Below are positions 1-8,463 of a DNA stretch of 34,456 nt, in pieces. The stretch is from Natrialba asiatica DSM 12278 (GTDB lineage: Archaea > Halobacteriota > Halobacteria > Halobacteriales > Natrialbaceae), in the NCBI RefSeq assembly GCF_000337555.1, contig NZ_AOIO01000035.1, positions 1-34,456 of the forward strand, read 5' to 3'. The position numbers were made by a program, and so were the translations under genes. Within the stretch, counting starts at the first letter, position 1. Each line of letters opens with the position of its first letter. The notes beneath the pieces are model-generated. The model saw only the letters and a program-made list of their open reading frames with translations. It did not search any database and was not told the DNA's origin.

Positions 1-566
1 ATCACGTGAATGTCCTCGTTGGCCGGGTCGCGCATGACGGGTTCGAGCGGTCCCAGACCGACGATGTCCCGATTCAGTCGGTAGCGGATGTTCTCGTAGG
101 TTTCCTGGGGGACCTCCTGAATCCCGGGATGGAAGCGAACCTTGAGCCGCTCGACGATGTTCTCGACCGCCTCGCCCTTGATGTGGGTCGACTCGGTCAG
201 GAGTTCCTCGATCCGGTCGCTGTACTCGGCGTCTTTCTCGGGGGCCGTCTTGCTCGCGCTTCGGCGAAGCAGCGAGTCTTTGACCGTCGAAAAGACCGAT
301 TGCTCTTCCTCCGAGAGGGTCGGCTCGACGGCGAAGTACTGCATCTTCGTCCCGACATCGCCGTAGATATGGCTGTAGATCGGTCCACCGACCGGATACA
401 GTACGTTCGGATGTGACGTCTCGTACTCGGCGGAGGGCTCGTCGATCAACAGCGGGAACTCGCCCGTGATCTGTCTGAACTTCTTTAAGTGCTCGCGGAG
501 GTGCGGGCGGCGAGCGGCTAACTCCTGGAGCTCGTCAGATGGCTTCGGCGTTCCCATTTCGGTCAT
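1..566 (-). CDS. flaI: Archaellum assembly/motor ATPase FlaI (ArlI), N-terminal part, cut by the window edge
   Basis: FlaI is the secretion-superfamily ATPase that, with FlaJ and FlaH, drives archaellum assembly and rotation at the cytoplasmic membrane. I translated the minus strand from the ATG at 564-566; the frame stays open to position 1, giving about 188 residues. Visible are an N-terminal helical part (ELAARRPHLREHLKKF, near residues 15-30) and the stretch KVRFHPGIQEVPQETYENIR leading into IVGLGPLEPVMRDPANEDIHV, which is typical of the N-terminal domain of FlaI/GspE-type ATPases. The Walker motifs lie outside the window. The start follows flaH by 14 bases and has an AGGGTGA ribosome-binding match just upstream; a second in-frame ATG three codons later is possible. 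It is the last gene seen of the flaD-flaH-flaI unit. Confidence 0.9.
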   Translation of the reverse strand, partial: MTEMGTPKPSDELQELAARRPHLREHLKKFRQITGEFPLLIDEPSAEYETSHPNVLYPVGGPIYSHIYGDVGTKMQYFAVEPTLSEEEQSVFSTVKDSLLRRSASKTAPEKDAEYSDRIEELLTESTHIKGEAVENIVERLKVRFHPGIQEVPQETYENIRYRLNRDIVGLGPLEPVMRDPANEDIHV

Positions 567-580
567 GCGACCGTCACCCT

Positions 581-1339
581 CTAGGCAACACTCCGGTTCT
601 CGATCACGATTCCCGTCCCCGACCGAACCGAGTACCCGATCCGGTCGCCGACCTGTTCGCCCATGCCCGCAAAGCGCTTGATGAACAGCTGCCGGCGGAT
701 GTCGTTGCCGACCTCGATCATCTCGAGTTCGATGAAGACGTCGGCGATGGATCGGAACGGACCGATCGCTTCCTCACCGACGGTCGAGGGGTCGACGGTC
801 AGCACGACGATCTTGCCCTGGGAGATCACGTCTCGCAGGAACGAGATGATCTCGAGGGCGGCCTGTCGCTCCTCGTTTTGTCTGACCAGCGCTTCGAACT
901 TCGGATCGTTGCGCAGGATGGCGTCGAAGGTGTCGATGATGATGACGTCCGCGGACCAGAGGGTGTCCTCGTCCATCAGATCGGTCAATAGGTCCTGGCG
1001 CGTCTGTTCTTCCTCCGTCGAGGAGAGGACGCCGCCGCTGTCTAAGTCACCGTGGAGGAACAGCAAGTTCTCGAAGAGGAGGTGTTCCTCCACGTTGTAG
1101 TTCAGCGAGTCCATCTGCTCGACGAAGCCTTTGACCTCGAGTTCGGTCGAGAGAAAGGTGACCGACTTGCCGGTCTCGCAGAGCCCGTAGGTGAACCGCT
1201 GCGAGATGGCGCTCTTGCCGGCACCGTAGTCGCCTTCCATCAGTACGATACTCCCGGTCGGGATGCCGCCACCGAGTTCCTTGTTCAGTCGGTCGCGGTC
1301 GTCTAAGCCGAGTGAGAAGATATTTTTGAACTGACTCAT
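581..1339 (-). CDS. flaH: Archaellum protein FlaH (ArlH), RecA/KaiC-like ATP-binding protein
   Basis: FlaH is a RecA-fold ATP-binding protein that sits on the cytoplasmic side of the archaellum motor and regulates FlaI. The protein is 252 residues, normal for the family. A Walker A motif GDYGAGKS lies at residues 36-43 and a Walker B strand VIIID at 132-136; the N-terminal stretch [20 protein letters not shown] is the usual entry into this fold. It sits 15 bases after flaD and 14 bases before flaI, with GGAG about 11 bases ahead of the ATG, so the three genes are almost certainly one transcript. The identity is secure from the motifs, size and position. Confidence 0.95.
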   Translation of the reverse strand: MSQFKNIFSLGLDDRDRLNKELGGGIPTGSIVLMEGDYGAGKSAISQRFTYGLCETGKSVTFLSTELEVKGFVEQMDSLNYNVEEHLLFENLLFLHGDLDSGGVLSSTEEEQTRQDLLTDLMDEDTLWSADVIIIDTFDAILRNDPKFEALVRQNEERQAALEIISFLRDVISQGKIVVLTVDPSTVGEEAIGPFRSIADVFIELEMIEVGNDIRRQLFIKRFAGMGEQVGDRIGYSVRSGTGIVIENRSVA

Positions 1340-1354
1340 CGTCGTCTCGTCTCC

Positions 1355-3799
1355 TTACTGCTGGTGGGTGTGGTCGTCGGTGGTGCGTTCGGTGTCGGAC
1401 ACGCGGTCGTCACGGGTGCGGCTGTGCGTACGGTCGCGATCCCGAGGCCGGTCGTGCTCGAGATCCTCCGGCGCGAGCAGGAGTTTGATGCGTTCTACCT
1501 GCCAGCCATCGAGATCAGCCGGCTCGTCGGAAACGAGGGGCTTGGCGGGTTGGGCCTGGTCGGCTCGCCCGCCAGCGTCAGCGATCCGTCCGGCGTTTCC
1601 GCGGGCGTTACGCAGTCTCTCACCGGACGCCGACAGCACGACGTCGGAATCGACCCAGATCATCTGTCCGCCGTCAGTAACCTCGGGCTCGGCGAGTTCC
1701 GTTCGCTGCCCGTCCGACGGTGGGTGGGTCATCGACTCGGTGCCGGCAGACGTCTCGGCCCCGCCGGTCTCCGCGGACGACGCGGACTCCTCGGCCTCCT
1801 CGATGAAGATCTTCTGCGCATCGTTGGTCTCGAGGGCGGCCGCGTCCGCGCGTTCACCCTGCTCGAACTCGTCCGACCGCTCGCGGTCGTGTGACGGTTC
1901 GTCAGTCAAGGACTCCGTCGCCTCGTCATCGACGCCGTCTCCGTCCTTACCGAACGGATCGGTGCCCGGATCGAGCGGCTCGTCCGTGGTGAACTCGAGT
2001 TCGAGATCGTCGCTATCGTCCGCAGTGGCGTCGTCGGTTGCTTCGGTGGCGGTGTCGCCATCGACAGCGCCATCGACATCGACTTCGAGTTCGAGTTCGA
2101 CTTCCGTCTCGTCGCTGTCGCCGGGAGCCACGTCGGTCTCCTCGTCGAACGCCAGTTCCTCGTCTGCGGCCGCAGCCGTTGTGCCCCCTTCTGCGTCCGC
2201 TGGTGGAGCGTCGGTCGGTGCTTCTTCGACCGCGACAGGTTCGTCCTCCGTCACGTCGTCCGTCTCCGTCGCTTCGGGCTGGTGTTGCTCGGCGGCGGCC
2301 ATCGCCTGTTGGACCGCAATTTCCTCCGCATCGACCCACGCGTCGAACGGCCGCCGTTTCTTTTCCGGCGTCGCAATCTGGCTGATCCACCACAGGCTGC
2401 GCTTGTGATCGACGCCGAGCGAGGAGTGTGGGTCCGGGTCGCCGATATCCGGCCCGCCACCGAACCCGTTCAACACCGTCTGGAGGTGTGATTCGACCGA
2501 CCCGCTCACCCAGTGAATCGAGTCGTAAAACCGGAGCGTTCGGGCCGCGCCGTTGAGGCCGAGTTCATCGACGAGATACTCGAGCCAGTCCATCACGACG
2601 AACTCGGTGTCGTACTCGGAGGGAATCGTCTCCAGATACGGCCGGCCGCCGTCGTCCCACGGAGCGACGGTGTCGGCCGCCGCGTTCTGAGACGCGCCAT
2701 CTGCCTCCTCGACTAGGCCGTCTGCGGTCTCGGTCGTCGAGTCACCCGCAGACTCCGTCGTTTCCGTGTCCGTCGGCGCTTCTCCCTCGTCGAATCCGAG
2801 GTCGTCGGCGTCGGTCTCGAGATCGGATTCAGGTTCGATCTGGGACTCGGTCTCGTCCATTTCAAGCGCCGAGGAATCACTGTCTTCATCAGCCGTCTCC
2901 GCACCGGCCCCAGCCTCCTCATCCCAGTTTGCGTCGCCCGACTCGTACTCGGATTTCAACTCGTCGAACGAGAGGTCCTCGTCGCCGCCCATCTCACCGT
3001 CCAAATCCGAATCGTCGTCTTCTTCCGAATCCATACTCAGATCGTCCTCCAGATCGCCGTCTTCCTCGAAGTCGGTCCCGTCCTCGTCGTCGATGATGCT
3101 CTCGTCGAGGAACTCGTCGGCTTCGGCGCTCGCGATGTCGTCATCGATCGCCTCGTCTTCCACCTCGTCGCCGGAACTGTCGAAAAGGCTTTCGCCGCCG
3201 AAGTCCCCGCTTCCGGGGGCACCGCCACCGGGACCGGCGGTCATCGAATCCGCCAGCGAATCGCCCTCGACGAAGGGGTTTACCCCCTGAGTGACCATCT
3301 CGTACACCTCGAGCAACTTGCGGATGTTCTCCTCGATATCGTCGAGCGACTCGCTGATCTTCTCGTTCTCGCTTTGAACCGTATTCACCGTCGACGACAG
3401 GGAACCAACGTTGTTTTCCATCTCCTCGACACGGGATTCGATCTCGCTCGAGACACCACCACCGCCACCACCGTCCATGGCGTCCATCCCGCCCATGTCT
3501 CCCATCTCGTCCATGTCGCCCACCTCGCCCATCTCGTCGAGCGACATCGACTCGTCGTCGAGGAACTCCTCGCCACCGCCACCGAGATCGCCGTCGTCAA
3601 AGAGGTCACCGTCGCCGCCTCCCTCACCACTGCCACCGCTGCTCCCGCTAACGCTCTCGTCCGTTCGCGTCCCGGGCATCAACTCGTCGTCGCTCATACT
3701 ACCAGCGAGGTCACCACCGACCAGGTCATCACTGCCGTTCCCGGAGCCCGAGCGGTCGTCGCCGTCTCCGAGTATATTTCCGATTATCGAGAGTACCAT
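1355..3799 (-). CDS. flaD: Archaellum protein FlaD-type, large FlaC + FlaD/E fusion with long acidic tail
   Basis: FlaC/D/E proteins form a cytoplasmic ring round the motor and receive the taxis signal through CheF. The 814-residue protein begins with a Gly/Ser/Asp-rich acidic region. Next comes a FlaC-like coiled coil (about 117-185) ending in a YEMVTQGVNPFVEG motif, then an acidic linker. The conserved FlaD/E domain follows (about 387-485; YLETIPSEYD, ARTLRFYDSIHWVS, LNGFGGGPD, HKRSLWWISQIATPE). A very long acidic, probably disordered tail ends in an Arg/Asp-rich segment. It is more than twice the length of the paralogue at 7294-8463, which has the same motif order. The start at 3799 leaves a leader of about 140 bases back to a TTAAT box shared with the flagellin promoter. 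Downstream are flaH and flaI. Confidence 0.9.
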   Translation of the reverse strand: MVLSIIGNILGDGDDRSGSGNGSDDLVGGDLAGSMSDDELMPGTRTDESVSGSSGGSGEGGGDGDLFDDGDLGGGGEEFLDDESMSLDEMGEVGDMDEMGDMGGMDAMDGGGGGGVSSEIESRVEEMENNVGSLSSTVNTVQSENEKISESLDDIEENIRKLLEVYEMVTQGVNPFVEGDSLADSMTAGPGGGAPGSGDFGGESLFDSSGDEVEDEAIDDDIASAEADEFLDESIIDDEDGTDFEEDGDLEDDLSMDSEEDDDSDLDGEMGGDEDLSFDELKSEYESGDANWDEEAGAGAETADEDSDSSALEMDETESQIEPESDLETDADDLGFDEGEAPTDTETTESAGDSTTETADGLVEEADGASQNAAADTVAPWDDGGRPYLETIPSEYDTEFVVMDWLEYLVDELGLNGAARTLRFYDSIHWVSGSVESHLQTVLNGFGGGPDIGDPDPHSSLGVDHKRSLWWISQIATPEKKRRPFDAWVDAEEIAVQQAMAAAEQHQPEATETDDVTEDEPVAVEEAPTDAPPADAEGGTTAAAADEELAFDEETDVAPGDSDETEVELELEVDVDGAVDGDTATEATDDATADDSDDLELEFTTDEPLDPGTDPFGKDGDGVDDEATESLTDEPSHDRERSDEFEQGERADAAALETNDAQKIFIEEAEESASSAETGGAETSAGTESMTHPPSDGQRTELAEPEVTDGGQMIWVDSDVVLSASGERLRNARGNAGRIADAGGRADQAQPAKPLVSDEPADLDGWQVERIKLLLAPEDLEHDRPRDRDRTHSRTRDDRVSDTERTTDDHTHQQ

Positions 3800-3937
3800 G
3801 GTGAACCCGTTCCGCTAGCGTCGTTCGTCCGCGCTCTCATCGCCACCTGCTGCCAGCCGCCGAATTGCACTCGGCGATCGGCTCGCCGCTCACGGTGGCA
3901 CCAAGTCGTCATTCAAGGAAACTATAACAACCTACGT

Positions 3938-3956
3938 ATTAAGTAATTGTGGCCGA
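3938..3956 (-). promoter_or_regulatory. Putative fla promoter box upstream of flaD
   Basis: On the minus strand this reads TCGGCCACAATTACTTAAT, closely matching the boxes upstream of the flagellin genes (TCGGCCACCAGATTTAAT at 11071-11088). The TTAAT end could act as the TATA element of the flaD-flaH-flaI unit, which would give a leader of roughly 110 bases. It is one base longer than the flagellin boxes. Promoter function is inferred. Confidence 0.5.
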
Positions 3957-4095
3957 TCAGACAGCCGAGACGAGCGCAACGTGCCCCAGACAGGCGCTGT
4001 CCCTGCTCCGTGCCCAATGGACAACCCGTGCCTCCGGACGTTCCGACTCCCTCCTACTCACCTGCTTCTGCCCTCCTGTACTCGCTCACCACTCC

Positions 4096-4137
4096 CTCAC
4101 GCGGTCACAGTACACTCACGACACTCACGCGGTCACA
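4096..4137 (+). repeat. Two direct copies of a 14-mer, 28 bp apart, in the flaD / Q-rich gene intergenic region
   Basis: CTCACGCGGTCACA occurs exactly at 4096-4109 and 4124-4137, with a partial CTCACG between them (4115-4120). The spacing of 28 bp is near that of the flagellin boxes. The surrounding stretch 3957-4249 contains no gene I can support; its middle (about 4040-4100) is pyrimidine-rich on the plus strand. The repeats lie 113 bases ahead of the start of the Q-rich gene and could be operator sites for it, which is an inference. Confidence 0.5.
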
Positions 4138-4249
4138 TCCCTTTCATCACCGCCGCTGAACTCGTCTCGCCGAACTCCGTTCTCACACGTTTCAACCCGA
4201 ACAAAGGTTTCTTTTTCGTTGACGTGGTACACCCAGTATCGATCGTCCC

Positions 4250-5041
4250 ATGACAGATAGTAACGAGGGTGGCACACCGGATCCGAAGGAAAACGCAGAC
4301 GTTCCGCCCGTTCTCCCCGGCGAACAACCGTCGGGAACCAAAGGCGGCGGCGCGCTTTCCCCCGAAGACCTCGACTTTACCGACAGCCCCTACGTCGCCG
4401 AAGTCTCCGACAGCCGCTACGTCGTCTCAGCAGACCACTCCCCACCCGACGTCACAGAACACTCGTCTCCGCCAGCATCCCGCCAAGACAGCCCGCAGAC
4501 CCAAACCCAAACGCACTCACAGTCCCACACACAGGGGCAACCGCAAACCCAGCCATCACAGCCAGCCCGAGAGCAAGAGCAACAGCAAAACCAAACCCAA
4601 GACGCAGGCCAGCACCACCCCGACACAAAGCCACAACCACAACGACAGCAACACCCACAGTCACAATCACAACCCCCATCACAACCACAGCAACACCACC
4701 CACAACACCCACCCAGCCCCGAACACGCCCGCTCAATCCTCGCCGCTGAACTCGAACGAAGCGACGCTCGACTCGCAGTCGATATCGTTGCACAGTTCGG
4801 CACCGATACAGTTCGCCACCGAACGGCGTCGGACGACGTCGTCGGAACCTTCGATAACCTCGTACTCTGGTATGCACAGCACGTCGCGCGCAAAACACCC
4901 ACGATGCAAACAGCATCGTTACTGCTCTCAAAATCCGAGTTCTCACCCGCGATCACACCCTCGCAGGTTCGAAAGGCCGCCGTAAACAACGGACTAGACG
5001 AGTCAGCGACGATCGGCGAGTTCATCGCTGAACTCGAGTAA
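4250..5041 (+). CDS. Archaellum-cluster hypothetical protein with a Gln/Pro/His-rich middle
   Basis: This 263-residue protein is encoded against the direction of the fla genes around it. The N-terminal part holds LSPEDLDFTDSPYVAEV and DSRYVVS (about residues 37-62). The middle (about 75-155) is low-complexity Gln/Pro/His/Ser sequence made mostly of CAG, CAA and CCA/CAC codons. The C-terminal domain (about 160-263) is an ordinary folded-looking region, including DARLAVDIVAQFGTDTVRHR and VVGTFDNLVLWYAQHVA. The two end regions resemble a haloarchaeal family of unknown function often found in archaellum clusters (I believe DUF7500, not verified). No catalytic motif, signal peptide or membrane segment is seen. 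Its place between the two fla transcription units suggests an archaellum-linked role, but none can be assigned. Confidence 0.75.
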   Translation: MTDSNEGGTPDPKENADVPPVLPGEQPSGTKGGGALSPEDLDFTDSPYVAEVSDSRYVVSADHSPPDVTEHSSPPASRQDSPQTQTQTHSQSHTQGQPQTQPSQPAREQEQQQNQTQDAGQHHPDTKPQPQRQQHPQSQSQPPSQPQQHHPQHPPSPEHARSILAAELERSDARLAVDIVAQFGTDTVRHRTASDDVVGTFDNLVLWYAQHVARKTPTMQTASLLLSKSEFSPAITPSQVRKAAVNNGLDESATIGEFIAELE

Positions 5042-5152
5042 TGGTGGAGCGAGACGCTGTCAAATAGCCGGTTTCGGGTCAGGTTCCGATGCGGTTTCGA
5101 TACGGTGTCTCTCCGGTTCAGGTGGCGTCTATTCTCGACTCTCAATCGCGCG

Positions 5153-5287
5153 TTAGCCGCCGTTCAGGAAGATCACTGAGCCCATAAACAGGGACAACAG
5201 AATCGAGAATCCAAAGAGCAAGAGACCGCTCTGTAGTGATGCGATACCGCGATTTGCCGTCGGAAATCGAAGGTGGTCGTCCGTCAT
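5153..5287 (-). CDS. Small single-pass membrane protein after flaJ
   Basis: An ATG at 5285-5287 opens a 44-codon frame. It starts MTDDHLRFPTANRG and contains one hydrophobic segment (SGLLLFGFSILLSLF, then GSVIFL), ending in NGG and TAA. This is a plausible small membrane protein directly downstream of flaJ. The same frame is open all the way back to the flaJ stop codon. Those 28 upstream codons have strong GC3 bias and read like protein (for example VVHRLLRPKDSWFLHRNDGR), but contain no ATG, GTG or TTG. The real start is therefore uncertain. No good ribosome-binding site sits at the right distance from the ATG, so translation may be coupled to flaJ. The function is unknown. Confidence 0.5.
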   Translation of the reverse strand: MTDDHLRFPTANRGIASLQSGLLLFGFSILLSLFMGSVIFLNGG

Positions 5288-5371
5288 CTCCCAGTATCGG
5301 CCGTCGTTTCGGTGGAGGAACCAACTGTCTTTCGGCCGCAGCAGGCGGTGGACGACGGAGCGCAGTCTCGA

Positions 5372-7099
5372 TCAGAGATCGACGGAAATTAACACGTCAA
5401 CCAGTCGTTCCGTAAGCGTCCCCGTGATCGAACCGATCCAGAGCAATGCCGCGAAGTGAATGTAGGAGTTGCCAAAGTGCCCGCCGTCTGCGACGCGGAG
5501 GACGAGTGATGAGATGAACGCGTTGAAAATCAAGACGAGGACGATCAGATACCGAAGAATCGGAACGTCGTACTGGTTGGTATGGATAAGTGAGCCGCCC
5601 GCGACCTGTCCCTCCAGGTCGATGTTGAAACTCGACAGCATGAGTGCCAATTCGAGACCCATGAAGAACGCGAACGCCGAGGCAGCCGTAATTCCGTAGA
5701 TAACACCGACCAGCGTCGTCGTCTGCTGCTTTCGCTCCTCCCGCAGGTTGATAATCTCGCTCATATTCGAACTGATGAGTTCACCGAGTCGTTTCGGGCC
5801 ACCGCCCATCTCCCGACCGATCAGATACATCTCGCTGAACTTCTGGATCAGGAACGTGTTGGCCTCGCCGGTGAAGTACCGCCACGATTTCTCGGTGCTC
5901 AAACGCATGTTCAGTCGTCGGTAGAGATCGTCGATATTCTCGGTAAGCGGTCCGAAGTCCTTCGTCCGAAGGGTCGCAAGGACCTCGGTCGTCGTGCTCT
6001 GTTTTGCGCTCTCACTCGTCCCCAGCGCCCGGACGAAGTTCGGAAACGCTCGGTCGCGTTCGAAGGCCTGTCGCTCTTCGTACCAGAAGACCCCGCCGGG
6101 GATTAAAAGTGGAAGCGTCGCGATCGGCATGTACAGAAGCGACGGCAAGGCATCGATCGGAACCGCGCTCGCCCCGGGCACGAAATCGAAGAAGAGCAAC
6201 ACCATGCCGACGATGAGGAAGCCGCTCAAACCGAGTCCGATGACGGTTGACCCGAGTAGTCGCTTCTTCGTCGTCGTTCGATAGCCGTCTTCCAGATACC
6301 AGATCGGGTCGTCCGGCACGACGGCCCGAATAACGAAGAAGAAACCGATCTGGATGAAGACGAAGAGGACGATCACGATCCCCGTCGTCAGCGTCGGATC
6401 GTTTCCGGTCAACAGCGGTAGGACGATCGCAAACACGAGTGCGAACGTCATCGAGATGATCAACGAGAGATAGAGGTCCTTCAACACGTCCAGATTCCCG
6501 AGGGACTGCTTGTAGACCGTCGAGTACTTCTCGACGAGAACGTCCTGTTCCTGGTGGAGGAACTCGCCGAGCTCCTGGCCGGCACCGAGGGTGTAGGCCA
6601 TCCGTTCGAGCAGATCGGCGACGGATTCGCTCGGCACGGCTTTCGCTCGACGGCGACACGCATCGCCGAGACTCAGATGCCAGACGTCGACGAGGTCGAC
6701 GATGCGTTGAATCTCGTCCGCGAGTTCACCGTACTCCTCTTCGCGTGCGAGTTGGCGCAGGACTTCCATCCGGTCGATGTTCGTCGTCGACAGGATGGTC
6801 ATGTGAATGACGAACAGGTGAAACCGGTTTTCCATCTCGATGCGGCGCTGGTCGACGGCCAGTCTGGGATAGCCGATCGCAGCGAAGAAGATGAGCAGGC
6901 CGAGGACCGGAATCAGGAGTTTGACGAGTAGAAAGGCGTCGAGAACGACGGCGATAGCGATCGTCGCGAGAAAGAACAAGAATGCCGGCAGCAGGACGCC
7001 GGGCACGTACAGCCGCGCCGGGAGATCCATCTCGTCGTACGCCTGAATGACGGACTTGCTGAGGTCGTTTATCGCCGCTGTGTTGTCCGCAATACCCAT
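5372..7099 (-). CDS. flaJ: Archaellum membrane platform protein FlaJ (ArlJ)
   Basis: FlaJ is the polytopic membrane protein on which FlaI and FlaH act, related to TadC/GspF platforms. The 575-residue protein has hydrophobic segments near residues 32-75, 208-260, 285-340 and several in the last 120 residues. It has two cytoplasmic domains of the duplicated T2SF type; AYTLGAGQELGEFLHQEQDV in the first matches EMYLIGREMGGGPKRLGELI in the second. The start at 7099 begins MGIADNTAAINDLSKSV. In most archaella clusters flaJ directly follows flaI; here it follows the FlaC/D/E gene, and flaH-flaI lie 4 kb downstream with other genes between. The 194 bases between it and the FlaC/D/E stop hold nothing I can support. 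A second flaJ beyond the left edge cannot be excluded. Confidence 0.92.
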   Translation of the reverse strand: MGIADNTAAINDLSKSVIQAYDEMDLPARLYVPGVLLPAFLFFLATIAIAVVLDAFLLVKLLIPVLGLLIFFAAIGYPRLAVDQRRIEMENRFHLFVIHMTILSTTNIDRMEVLRQLAREEEYGELADEIQRIVDLVDVWHLSLGDACRRRAKAVPSESVADLLERMAYTLGAGQELGEFLHQEQDVLVEKYSTVYKQSLGNLDVLKDLYLSLIISMTFALVFAIVLPLLTGNDPTLTTGIVIVLFVFIQIGFFFVIRAVVPDDPIWYLEDGYRTTTKKRLLGSTVIGLGLSGFLIVGMVLLFFDFVPGASAVPIDALPSLLYMPIATLPLLIPGGVFWYEERQAFERDRAFPNFVRALGTSESAKQSTTTEVLATLRTKDFGPLTENIDDLYRRLNMRLSTEKSWRYFTGEANTFLIQKFSEMYLIGREMGGGPKRLGELISSNMSEIINLREERKQQTTTLVGVIYGITAASAFAFFMGLELALMLSSFNIDLEGQVAGGSLIHTNQYDVPILRYLIVLVLIFNAFISSLVLRVADGGHFGNSYIHFAALLWIGSITGTLTERLVDVLISVDL

Positions 7100-7293
7100 A
7101 TGCGTGATCCGGTTTCCGCTCTATCGAGCGGCCGTCTGGCACAACTCTCGCCACTCACCGGCCCATGACGGCCGAGGACTGGCACTGCCGTCGTAACCGC
7201 ACCTACTGCTGCTCGTCATACAAAACTTCTGGCTGGCGTGCGATGACGGCTGCAAAACCCTCGAGAGCAACACGTCGCAACTGGAGACCGAGT

Positions 7294-8463
7294 TCACTCT
7301 TCCCGCCCGAGTTCACCCGATGGCGGCGTTGCCTCCGGCGTCGCTATCCCCGCAATGTACTGGAGGCTGCGTTTGTGTTCCGCGTTACTCAACACCGATT
7401 TCGGCTCCAAGTCGTCGAACTCGGGTGGCGTCGGCGCAGCGCCATCGTCGCCGGAACCGTCTCCAAACCCGTTTAAGAGCGCGTGCAAGTACGTTGCGAC
7501 CGGCTCCGAGATCCACTCGACCGACTCGTAGTAGGCGATCGTCCGCGCCGCCCCGGTGATCCCGGCCGCGTTCACGAGGAACTGCACCCATTCGAGCGTC
7601 GCGAGTTCGGCATCGTTTCTCGCAGGATGGCGAACCAGGTAGGGGAGGTCGCCGACCTCGCCGTTGGTGCCCTCGATAACGGAGTCGACTTCGGCGACAG
7701 CGGTATCGCCAGCAGTGCCGTCCGTGTCCGCCGCTTCCTCCGCGTCGGGATCAAACGCAGCCTCGGATGTCGCCTCCTCCTCATCGCTGTCGTCGACGAC
7801 AGACGCGGTGTCAGACTCCGACTCGAGGTCGGCGGGCGACTCCGATTCGAATTCCGCATCGTCAGCGTCGAGTTCGAGGTCATCCTCGAAGTCCGCTTCC
7901 GCGTCGAGCGTCTCGCCGAACTCGTCTTCGTCACCCTCCTCGTCGGCTCCCTCGAAGCCGTCACTGAACTCGTCGTCAGTGTCGTCGTCGAGGTCATCAT
8001 CGAGGTCATCGTCGAGGAAGTCTTCCGCCTCGGAGTTGATGATGTCGTCGTCGATATCGTCGGCGGGGTCGTCTTCGCCGCCGAACACGCCGCCCTGGCC
8101 GGCGGCGGTTTCGAAGGCGTTGCCGAGTTCCTGATCGCCGACGAAGGGATTGATCCCCTGGGTGACGATTTCGTACATCTCGACGAGTTTGTCGACGTTC
8201 TGCTCGACGGTCGTGATCGACTCGCTGATCTGTTCGTTTTCGCCGCGGACTGTCTCGACCTGATTTCCGAGCGAGTCCACCTCCTTTTCGATTTCGTCGA
8301 GTCGATAGGTGAGTTCGGTGTCGTCGGAGCCGTCGCTGTCGTCGCCGTCGAAGCCGAGGTCGTCACCGATCAGTCCGTCGTCGCTCCCGAGCAGATCGTC
8401 CTCCTCGTCTTCCGGGTCCGGTTCGTCACCGCCACCGAGTTCACTGAATAGCAGTAGTGTCAT
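7294..8463 (-). CDS. flaCE: Archaellum protein FlaC/FlaE-type (FlaC + FlaD/E fusion)
   Basis: This 389-residue acidic protein has the same layout as the larger one at 1355-3799. There is an acidic N-terminus, a coiled coil (about 50-115; YRLDEIEKEVDSLGNQVETV) ending in YEIVTQGINPFVGD, and an acidic linker. The FlaD/E domain lies at about 270-375 (YLVRHPARNDAELATLEWVQ, ARTIAYYESVEWIS, LNGFGDGSGD, HKRSLQYIAGIATPE). Family members build the cytoplasmic switch ring that contacts CheF. The start overlaps the flaG stop codon as ATGA, so the two are translationally coupled. The compact tail separates it from the long FlaD paralogue; assigning FlaCE to this one and FlaD to the other follows the usual haloarchaeal naming and is partly convention. 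Confidence 0.9.
   Translation of the reverse strand: MTLLLFSELGGGDEPDPEDEEDDLLGSDDGLIGDDLGFDGDDSDGSDDTELTYRLDEIEKEVDSLGNQVETVRGENEQISESITTVEQNVDKLVEMYEIVTQGINPFVGDQELGNAFETAAGQGGVFGGEDDPADDIDDDIINSEAEDFLDDDLDDDLDDDTDDEFSDGFEGADEEGDEDEFGETLDAEADFEDDLELDADDAEFESESPADLESESDTASVVDDSDEEEATSEAAFDPDAEEAADTDGTAGDTAVAEVDSVIEGTNGEVGDLPYLVRHPARNDAELATLEWVQFLVNAAGITGAARTIAYYESVEWISEPVATYLHALLNGFGDGSGDDGAAPTPPEFDDLEPKSVLSNAEHKRSLQYIAGIATPEATPPSGELGREE

Noticed and set aside
481..493. A 13-base match (TTCTTTAAGTGCT) to the 42-bp repeat
   Set aside because: It lies inside flaI codons (EHLKKF), and the similarity stops at once on both sides; a chance match.
1364..2408. Long plus-strand open frames opposite flaD and the other acidic genes
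   Set aside because: They are mirror frames of GC-rich, Asp/Glu/Ser-rich coding sequence, with Ser/Arg-rich translations lacking any recognisable domain.
5372..5374. Selenocysteine or readthrough at the flaJ TGA
   Set aside because: Haloarchaea are not known to use selenocysteine, and flaJ ends at a normal length; a separate small gene is simpler. Kept as a finding for the start only.
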